Below, in pieces: positions 1 through 4,452 of a DNA stretch of 10,727 nucleotides (within the stretch, counting starts at the first letter, position 1; each line of letters opens with the position of its first letter). Under the pieces are notes generated by a model. It did not search any database. It was not told the origin of the DNA and was given only the letters and a program-made list of their open reading frames with translations. Source of the stretch: an uncultured Collinsella sp. (lineage in GTDB: Bacteria > Actinomycetota > Coriobacteriia > Coriobacteriales > Coriobacteriaceae); NCBI GenBank assembly GCA_902494245.1, contig CABUSR010000052.1:1-10727 (forward strand). Reading direction: 5' to 3'. The position numbers and the translations under genes are program-made.

Positions 1-75
1 CCTCGCCTACTTACGCCCCGCCCCTCCAATAAACGCGTTATCATCTTGACCCATGAACATACGTTAGGAGCAATC

Positions 76-1125
76 ATGCCAAACGAGAACAGCTACGAAG
101 TCGCGCTGCAAAAGAGCAACGCCATTCGCGAGGGCCTGGCCAAGACGCCCGAGAAGTTCACCATGCTTACCGGCGACCGCCCCACCGGCCGTCTGCACCT
201 GGGTCACTACTTTGGCACCCTCAAGGGCCGCGTGGAGCTGCAGAACATGGGCGCCAGGACCAACGTACTCATCGCCGACTACCAGGTCATCACCGACCGC
301 GACACCACCGAGCACATCCAGGACAACGTGTACAACATGGTCATGGACTACCTTGCCTGCGGTATCGACCCCGACAAGACCATGATCTACGCGCACTCCG
401 CCGTGCCCGCCGCCAACCAGCTCATGCTGCCGTTCCTGTCGCTGGTGTCCGAGGCCGAGCTGGCGCGCAACCCCACGGTCAAGGCCGAGATGGAGGCCTC
501 GGGCCACGAGCTCACCGGCCTTCTGCTCACCTACCCGGTGCACCAGGCCTGCGACATCCTGTTCTGCAAGGGCAATGTGGTGCCCGTCGGCCGCGACCAG
601 CTGCCGCACATCGAGCTCACCCGTACCATCGCCCGCCGCTTTAACAACCGCTACGGCAAGGTATTTCCCGAGGTCGAGGCGCTGCTGTCCGAGACCCCGC
701 TGCTGCCCGGCCTTGACGGTCGCAAGATGAGCAAGAGCTACGGCAACGCCATCAATATTTCGATGACCGCCGAGGAAACGGCCAAGCGCATCAAGAAGAG
801 CCAGACCGACTCCGAGCGCATGATCACGTTCGACCCCGAGAACCGCCCCGGTGTGTCCGGCCTGCTTTCGACGGCTGCAATCTGCACCGGTCGCTCCGAG
901 GTCGAGATTGCCGAGGAGATTGGCATGGGCGGCTCCGGCCAGCTCAAGAAGTACGTGACCGAGGCCGTCAACGAGTACTTCGCACCTATCCGCGAGCGTC
1001 GCCAGCGCTACGAGAACGATCTGGACTATGTGAAGGACGTCCTGCATGAGGGCAACCGTCGCGCCAACGAGATCGCCGAGCAGACCCTGGCCGAGGTTCA
1101 GGACGCCATGGGTATGGTGTACTAG
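76..1125 (+). CDS. trpS: Tryptophanyl-tRNA synthetase (EC 6.1.1.2)
   Basis: Cytoplasmic class I aminoacyl-tRNA synthetase that joins tryptophan to tRNA-Trp using ATP. The 349-residue product, a usual size for the family, has the class I HIGH-type signature HLGH at residues 41-44 inside GDRPTGRLHLGHYFG, and the second ATP-binding signature KMSKS at residues 217-221 followed by YGN. The Rossmann catalytic core precedes a helical C-terminal domain. I chose the ATG at 76 because TTAGGAG lies about 5 nt upstream; an in-frame TTG at 46 would add ten residues and has no good ribosome binding site. The gene appears monocistronic: a strong intrinsic terminator lies 35 nt after the stop, and the next gene converges on it. 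Only 75 bases of upstream sequence are present and I see no convincing promoter or T-box leader in them. Identification is secure. Confidence 0.97.
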   Translation: MPNENSYEVALQKSNAIREGLAKTPEKFTMLTGDRPTGRLHLGHYFGTLKGRVELQNMGARTNVLIADYQVITDRDTTEHIQDNVYNMVMDYLACGIDPDKTMIYAHSAVPAANQLMLPFLSLVSEAELARNPTVKAEMEASGHELTGLLLTYPVHQACDILFCKGNVVPVGRDQLPHIELTRTIARRFNNRYGKVFPEVEALLSETPLLPGLDGRKMSKSYGNAINISMTAEETAKRIKKSQTDSERMITFDPENRPGVSGLLSTAAICTGRSEVEIAEEIGMGGSGQLKKYVTEAVNEYFAPIRERRQRYENDLDYVKDVLHEGNRRANEIAEQTLAEVQDAMGMVY

Positions 1126-1160
1126 GCCGATCTGCTGACTTGAGCTTTCGATTGCTATAG

Positions 1161-1188
1161 GGCGGGCGCTACGGCGTCCGCCTTTTTT
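1161..1188 (+). terminator. Intrinsic terminator of trpS
   Basis: A 9-bp GC-rich stem (1161-1169 with 1174-1182, one G-U pair) closes a TACG tetraloop and is followed directly by six T residues (1183-1188). It begins 35 nt after the trpS stop codon, as expected of a Rho-independent terminator. Confidence 0.93.
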
Positions 1189-1234
1189 GGAGCGGACCGC
1201 TTCGGCTCCGTCCATCGCACTCCCCCGACAAACA

Positions 1235-1276
1235 GGAACAGGCCCGCTGGCAGTTAGTTGCCAGCGGGCCTGTTCC
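1235..1276. repeat. Perfect 18-bp inverted repeat (long hairpin)
   Basis: Positions 1235-1252 and 1259-1276 are exact reverse complements separated by the 6-base loop GTTAGT. The stem contains the core AACAGGCCCGCTGGCA. There is no T tract on the plus side, so it is not a standard terminator for trpS, which already has one 47 nt upstream. It could be a backup barrier between convergent transcripts, a processed RNA 3' structure, or a REP-like repeat. Confidence 0.75.
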
Positions 1277-1452
1277 CGAAGTACACCGTTGAATCGCACA
1301 GAGGGGAGGAATGCGAATCAAACTCAACAGGGCAGGCTTTTTCATCGCCTATTGCCTGCTCCGTTGCTGAAACCAATATAGTTCACCGTGGTTTACTTTG
1401 CAGCATCAATATCCGCCGCCATAGCTTCTCCATAAGTTAGCCCAAGTAAACT
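1277..1452. other. Intergenic region with several weaker dyads, no gene seen
   Basis: Between the trpS hairpins and the first CCACCACAAAGG repeat I see no credible gene. It holds a near-perfect dyad (1289-1298 TTGAATCGCA with 1312-1321 TGCGAATCAA, 9 of 10 paired, 13-base spacer), a 6-bp stem (1332-1337 with 1354-1359), and an 8-bp inverted repeat GTTTACTT/AAGTAAAC (1391-1398 with 1444-1451). The sequence is more AT-rich than the flanking genes and may be the remnant of degraded repeats. Confidence 0.5.
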
Positions 1453-1491
1453 AAACCACCACAAAGGGGGCAGGCACCTTTGTGGTGGTTT
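1453..1491. repeat. CCACCACAAAGG hairpin repeat, copy 1 (likely ogt terminator)
   Basis: Arms AAACCACCACAAAGG (1453-1467) and its exact complement (1477-1491) flank the 9-base spacer GGGCAGGCA. Read on the minus strand it begins 16 nt after the ogt stop codon and ends in three T residues, so it can act as an intrinsic terminator of ogt. Copies 2-4 at 1858, 3438 and 4398 have the same arms. Confidence 0.85.
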
Positions 1492-1507
1492 TGGCCACGG
1501 CAGAGCG

Positions 1508-1828
1508 CTAGAGCCCTGCTGGCCAGCGACAGGCGGGCAAGTCGACGTGCATGTCGTCCTTAAACGCCACACCCTCCCCTAGCAAAAGCTCACGTTGAGC
1601 ATCGGGACCGCCAAAAGCGAAGCCCTCGCATATGTGCCCGTCGGCAAACACCACGCGGTGACAGGGAATCTCGCCGGGACGCGGATTACTATGCAGGGCA
1701 TACCCCACGTACCGCGCACTTCGTGGACGACCGGCAAGCAGCGCCACCTGACCATACGTGGCGACCATCCCCTCGGGGATCTGCTCGACCACCTCGTACA
1801 CCCGTTCAAAAAAGCCCTCAGACGCCAT
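1508..1828 (-). CDS. MGMT-family protein, DNA-binding/catalytic domain only
   Basis: A 106-residue protein of the O6-alkylguanine-DNA alkyltransferase family. It contains the C-terminal MGMT domain but not the usual N-terminal ribonuclease-H-like domain. Visible motifs are ATYGQVA (residues 23-29, helix-turn-helix region), ARYVGYAL with the arginine-finger region (38-45), and IPCHRVV (54-60), whose Cys56 matches the alkyl-acceptor cysteine. Alkyltransferase-like (ATL) proteins normally have Trp there, so this protein keeps the residue needed for direct methyl or alkyl transfer although it has the ATL size. The likely role is DNA alkylation damage repair or flagging. The start at 1828 is supported by GGAAGGGAG about 6 nt upstream; an extension to 1867 would run into a hairpin repeat. 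It lies 80 bp downstream of degV, separated from it by that repeat. The exact activity is uncertain. Confidence 0.88.
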   Translation of the reverse strand: MASEGFFERVYEVVEQIPEGMVATYGQVALLAGRPRSARYVGYALHSNPRPGEIPCHRVVFADGHICEGFAFGGPDAQRELLLGEGVAFKDDMHVDLPACRWPAGL

Positions 1829-1857
1829 TGCTCGCTCCCTTCCACCCGGAAAAGCAT

Positions 1858-1896
1858 AAACCACCACAAAGGTGCCTGTCCCCTTTGTGGTGGTTT
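1858..1896. repeat. CCACCACAAAGG hairpin repeat, copy 2 (likely degV terminator)
   Basis: Arms 1858-1872 and 1882-1896 pair over 15 bp around the spacer TGCCTGTCC, the reverse complement of the type of spacer in copy 1, so this copy is inverted relative to it. On the minus strand it starts 12 nt after the degV stop and ends in TTTATGCTTTT. It lies only 29 nt before the ogt start codon. Confidence 0.85.
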
Positions 1897-1908
1897 ATGG
1901 CAGATCGG

Positions 1909-2763
1909 TTAGTTGGCGGGCTGGAAGAAGGCTACGGCGACGGCGCCGGGGCCTACGTGGGTGCCGATGGTGGCGCCGATGGTGTGAACGGGCAACTCGC
2001 CTTCGGTGTGGCCAGCCCAAAGTGCCGCGCTGTCCTCGATATACTTCTTGAGCACCGCATCCGAAAGGCCCGTATAGCCGAGCGCCAGCGGCATGGAAAA
2101 GTCGATGCCGCCCGCTTTTTCGACCTTCTGATTGAGCAGATTGCGGCCGTTCTTGGAACCGCGCGCCTTACCCAGCTGCACGATCAGACCGTCCTCGACA
2201 GCCACCACGGGCTTTACGTTGAGCAGCGTGCCCACGGCGCCGGCCGCAGCAGACAGACGACCGCCGCGCACCAGGTACTCCAGCGTCTCGAGCAGGCCGA
2301 TAACCACCACACGGTCGCGCACGGCCTCGACGGCCGCCGCGATCTGAGCTGCACTACGACCCTCATCCACCAGGCGCAGGGCATACTCGACCATGACACG
2401 CTCGCCCAGAGTGACGTTATTGCTATCCACCACGTAAACGTCGCCGCCTGGCGCCTCGGCAAGTGCGGTACGGGCACTCTGATTGGTGCCTGATAGCTTA
2501 GCGCCCACGGTAATAATCACAGCCTCATCGCCGGCTTCACGAACCTTGGCAATCGCCTGCGAAAACGCGTACGGGTTGACCTGGCCGGTCTTGGGCAGCT
2601 CATCGCGCTCCACGAGCATCTCGTAAAAGCGCTGGTGATCGATGTCGATGCCATCCATGTACACATCGGTGCCAAAGGTGACGGACAGCGGCAAAACGGC
2701 CAGTGCTGGGTGCTCGACCGGCGACATATCGCTTGCGGAATCGGTAATAATGCGGACGGACAT
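1909..2763 (-). CDS. DegV family (FakB-like) fatty-acid-binding protein
   Basis: A 284-residue protein, the normal length for the DegV/EDD-fold family. Characterised members bind one fatty acid, and FakB members present it to the kinase FakA for phosphorylation and use in phospholipid synthesis. Family landmarks: N-terminal strand RIITDSASDMS (residues 4-14); KTGQ with Thr59 in the region of the conserved ligand-contacting threonine; GAKLSGTNQSA (87-97), lining the ligand carboxylate; LEYLVRGGRLS (161-171); and the C-terminal GTHVGPGA (267-274), whose His269 matches the conserved histidine. No signal peptide or membrane segment, so cytoplasmic. I chose the ATG at 2763 because GAAAGGA lies 6 nt upstream; the longer frame to 2868 lacks such a site. 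It lies 119 bp downstream of a same-strand marR gene and ends at a hairpin repeat. Family assignment is secure; the lipid bound is unknown. Confidence 0.93.
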   Translation of the reverse strand: MSVRIITDSASDMSPVEHPALAVLPLSVTFGTDVYMDGIDIDHQRFYEMLVERDELPKTGQVNPYAFSQAIAKVREAGDEAVIITVGAKLSGTNQSARTALAEAPGGDVYVVDSNNVTLGERVMVEYALRLVDEGRSAAQIAAAVEAVRDRVVVIGLLETLEYLVRGGRLSAAAGAVGTLLNVKPVVAVEDGLIVQLGKARGSKNGRNLLNQKVEKAGGIDFSMPLALGYTGLSDAVLKKYIEDSAALWAGHTEGELPVHTIGATIGTHVGPGAVAVAFFQPAN

Positions 2764-2801
2764 AGCGAATCCTTTCTTGCGCAGGTCCCGCGCAGGGAAT
2801 T

Positions 2802-2830
2802 TTGACAGCAAGGCCCCGGCACGGTATACG
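2802..2830 (+). promoter_or_regulatory. Possible antisense sigma-70 promoter in the marR-degV gap
   Basis: TTGACA (2802-2807), a 17-base spacer and TATACG (2825-2830) form a promoter-like pair on the plus strand. A transcript from it would start near 2837 and run antisense through marR. There is no plus-strand gene to serve, so it may be chance. Confidence 0.3.
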
Positions 2831-2882
2831 CGCTCAAACAGGACTATGCAGTTGTTAATTGGAAGCAAAAGCCTTGGCGGCC

Positions 2883-3332
2883 CTACAGCTCGCGCAGGGT
2901 GTTGAGAATCGTGCGCAGCGACGCATACATCTGCTCGCGCTGCTCCACACCCATAGCCTTACCGGTGGTATCGAGCACGTCGCGAATGATGCGGTCCGCT
3001 TCGCTCATGCTCTCGCCGCCCAGAGCGGTCAGGCGCACCGGAGCACGATACTTAACGGCGGCATCGCCCGAATCGTCGACCTCGACGTAGCCGCCCTCCT
3101 CCAGATGCGCGAGCGTACGCGAGACGGCGGCGCGGGTCACGCCTGCCATGCGAGCCAGGTCAGCGCCAGTCAGGCCGTCCTTGCTGCGCTCAAGATAGTA
3201 AAGGCACATAACGTCGGAGCCCTTGAGGCCCAGCCTTGCGCCCTCGGATGTCTTAATGCGCTGAATCTCCTTGTAGAGCCCGCTGATCAGTCCGACAAAG
3301 TCCTCGAAACGTGTCTCGTCGTTCTGCTGCAT
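2883..3332 (-). CDS. MarR family transcriptional regulator
   Basis: A 149-residue protein with the length and layout of a MarR-type dimeric winged-helix repressor. An N-terminal dimerisation helix (about residues 5-30) is followed by LKGSDVMCLYYLERS (36-50), the helix-turn-helix LTGADLARMAGVTRAAVSRT (54-73) with recognition helix TRAAVSRTLAHLEEGG, and a wing that includes VKYRAPVRLTALG (93-105). A C-terminal helix closes the dimer interface. The ligand is not evident. The start at 3332 is preceded by AAAGGCGG about 9 nt upstream; an extension to 3398 is less likely because it would cross the leader hairpin at 3365-3403. It lies just upstream of a same-strand degV gene, so the two may be co-transcribed. 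MarR-family FabT controls fatty-acid synthesis in streptococci, which makes a lipid-linked role possible here but unproven. Confidence 0.9.
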   Translation of the reverse strand: MQQNDETRFEDFVGLISGLYKEIQRIKTSEGARLGLKGSDVMCLYYLERSKDGLTGADLARMAGVTRAAVSRTLAHLEEGGYVEVDDSGDAAVKYRAPVRLTALGGESMSEADRIIRDVLDTTGKAMGVEQREQMYASLRTILNTLREL

Positions 3333-3364
3333 GGGAGACGACCGCCTTTCGCTTGCATAATGCT

Positions 3365-3403
3365 TACGGGTAAACATCTTAGTCGCATAAGGCGACACCC
3401 GTA
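3365..3403 (-). promoter_or_regulatory. Leader hairpin upstream of marR
   Basis: Two nested pairings: TACGGGT (3365-3371) with ACCCGTA (3397-3403), and inside it GTCGC (3382-3386) with GCGAC (3392-3396), leaving a one-sided bulge of about 10 bases. It lies 33 nt upstream of the marR start codon. It could be a 5'-UTR structure or an operator dyad bound by the regulator itself. A smaller palindrome GCATAATGC lies at 3355-3363. Confidence 0.45.
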
Positions 3404-3437
3404 CCCAAATACCCCATTTGTTAACCCATCAACATAA

Positions 3438-3476
3438 AAACCACCACAAAGGGGACAGGCACCTTTGTGGTGGTTT
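3438..3476. repeat. CCACCACAAAGG hairpin repeat, copy 3 (likely terminator of the B3/4 gene)
   Basis: Arms 3438-3452 and 3462-3476 pair over 15 bp around the spacer GGACAGGCA, with a further A-T pair outside. On the minus strand it begins 29 nt after the stop codon of the B3/4-domain gene and ends in five T residues. It also marks the upstream edge of the marR control region. Confidence 0.87.
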
Positions 3477-3505
3477 TGACCGGCGAACATGATCCGCAGG
3501 CGTCG

Positions 3506-4225
3506 CTACAGCTCCACGCAGGGATTGTCGCGGGTCACAAGCGTCTTAACGACAACCGTCGCTCCCAGATAGCGCTCGAGCAGCTCGGCTAAGCGATCAA
3601 TCGCGGCCTGGCAATCCCCCATCCGCTCGGGCTCCACGCACTCAATCGCCAGGAACGCATCGGCCGAATCATCGGACAGCGCCGTGCGAACGCCGTCGCG
3701 CCAGTTCCAGCAGCGGCACACAGCGCCCGCATCGTCGATGTAGGCGAGCTCGCCGGGCAGCGTCGGATCGTCCGCCTCCTCGCCAAGCGGCAAGAACGTA
3801 TCGCCACCGTCGGTCACCTTCAAGCGAAGGTCTCCCTCGATCGCATGCAGATCCTCGCCTCCCACGGGCAGCGCGTAGGTCAGCGACACCGTGTTGTAAA
3901 TATCCACCGCGGGCGTAATGTGGCCCACCGGCTTGCCTTTGAGCACGCGTTTGAGCAAGTTCTCGATCGAGCAGCGCGCGCCTTTCTTGGTCTTGAACAG
4001 ACGATAGGCCTCGCGCCATGCCTTGACCGGTGCGTTCTCGCTGATAGTGTCGCTGGTCAGATGACGCTCCGCATCGATATTGGCGCGGTCGAGCAACGCC
4101 GCAATCGCATCCACGTCCTCTTGAGGAATCTGAGCCGTGGGCTTCATGCCCTCCACGACCACAACACCGACCGCTGCCTGCGGAAACAGCTCCCAGAATG
4201 AATCCTCGGCAATAAAGCTCTTCAT
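3506..4225 (-). CDS. Free-standing B3/B4 tRNA-binding domain protein
   Basis: A 239-residue cytoplasmic protein matching the stand-alone B3/4-domain family. The domain is otherwise found in the phenylalanyl-tRNA synthetase beta subunit, where it hydrolyses mischarged Tyr-tRNA-Phe. Family features: KAWREAYRLFKTKKGARCSI (residues 68-87), ENLLKRVLKG (88-97), the signature VDIYNTVSLTYALPVGGEDL (107-126), GELAYIDD (158-165), and CRCWNWRDGVRTAL (170-183). None of the other PheT domains is present. By analogy it may edit or sequester a misacylated tRNA or bind an amino acid; the substrate is unknown. The start at 4225 is set by AAGGGAG 5 nt upstream; a second in-frame ATG at 4240 has no comparable site. 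Its own promoter and a structured leader lie upstream, and a hairpin repeat lies just past the stop. Family confident, function not. Confidence 0.87.
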   Translation of the reverse strand: MKSFIAEDSFWELFPQAAVGVVVVEGMKPTAQIPQEDVDAIAALLDRANIDAERHLTSDTISENAPVKAWREAYRLFKTKKGARCSIENLLKRVLKGKPVGHITPAVDIYNTVSLTYALPVGGEDLHAIEGDLRLKVTDGGDTFLPLGEEADDPTLPGELAYIDDAGAVCRCWNWRDGVRTALSDDSADAFLAIECVEPERMGDCQAAIDRLAELLERYLGATVVVKTLVTRDNPCVEL

Positions 4226-4253
4226 ACGCTCTCCCTTCATTATGCGCGCCCGA

Positions 4254-4355
4254 GTGAGGGCGCCTAAACAAAAAGCGCCCTCACGACGGCCACCTTCAAA
4301 GTCCTACGGTGCCGTCACAAGAACGCTTGCGCTGTCCCCATCCGGAGAAGGGGAC
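4254..4355 (-). promoter_or_regulatory. Structured leader of the B3/4 gene (three hairpins)
   Basis: Reading along the minus-strand transcript: hairpin A (4355-4350 with 4339-4334, GTCCCC/GGGGAC, 10-base loop), hairpin B (4316-4308 with 4294-4285, GACGGCACC with GGTGGCCGTC, one bulge), and hairpin C (4284-4275 with 4263-4254, perfect 10-bp GTGAGGGCGC stem, 11-base T-rich loop TTTTTGTTTAG). Hairpin C ends 28 nt before the start codon and the ribosome binding site follows it. No known riboswitch or T-box consensus is recognisable. It may be a cis-regulatory RNA. Confidence 0.5.
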
Positions 4356-4369
4356 GATATGTCAGGCGT

Positions 4370-4398
4370 ATTGTAACCCGAGTCATCCACGCGAGCAA
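4370..4398 (-). promoter_or_regulatory. Sigma-70-like promoter of the B3/4 gene
   Basis: On the minus strand TTGCTC (4398-4393), a 17-base spacer and TACAAT (4375-4370) form a good promoter pair. Transcription would start near 4363, giving a 5' leader of about 138 nt before the ATG at 4225. The -35 box abuts the hairpin repeat at 4398-4433. Confidence 0.55.
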
Positions 4399-4433
4399 AA
4401 CCACCACAAAGGCGCCTGTCCCCTTTGTGGTGG
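4398..4433. repeat. CCACCACAAAGG hairpin repeat, copy 4 (likely pckA terminator)
   Basis: Arms CCACCACAAAGG (4401-4412) and CCTTTGTGGTGG (4422-4433) flank the spacer CGCCTGTCC. The right arm lacks the terminal TTT of the other copies, so the stem is 12 bp. On the minus strand it begins 19 nt after the pckA stop and ends in four T residues, suiting an intrinsic terminator. Confidence 0.85.
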
Positions 4434-4452
4434 ATATGGACTCACGGCGAAG

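Noticed and set aside
64..1299. A 411-codon open frame on the minus strand opposite trpS
   Set aside because: It is antisense to an unmistakable trpS, is rich in Leu/Val/Gly/His with no recognisable domain, and exists because GC-rich third positions remove stop codons from the opposite strand.
1311..1370. A 19-codon frame starting ATGCGAATCAAACTC after a GGGGAGG
   Set aside because: The purine tract is too close to the ATG to work as a ribosome binding site, and the ATG lies within the dyad at 1289-1321.
1723..2493. A 256-codon plus-strand frame running through ogt, hairpin copy 2 and degV
   Set aside because: It crosses a hairpin repeat and is antisense to two well-supported genes.
4226..4363. 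T-box riboswitch in the B3/4 leader
   Set aside because: The conserved T-box sequence (AGGGUGGNACCGCG type) is absent; only GGTGGC and GGCACCG fragments occur in hairpin B.
1453..4433. CRISPR array formed by the four similar repeats
   Set aside because: The copies are hundreds of bases apart with whole genes between them, alternate in orientation, and have no cas genes nearby.
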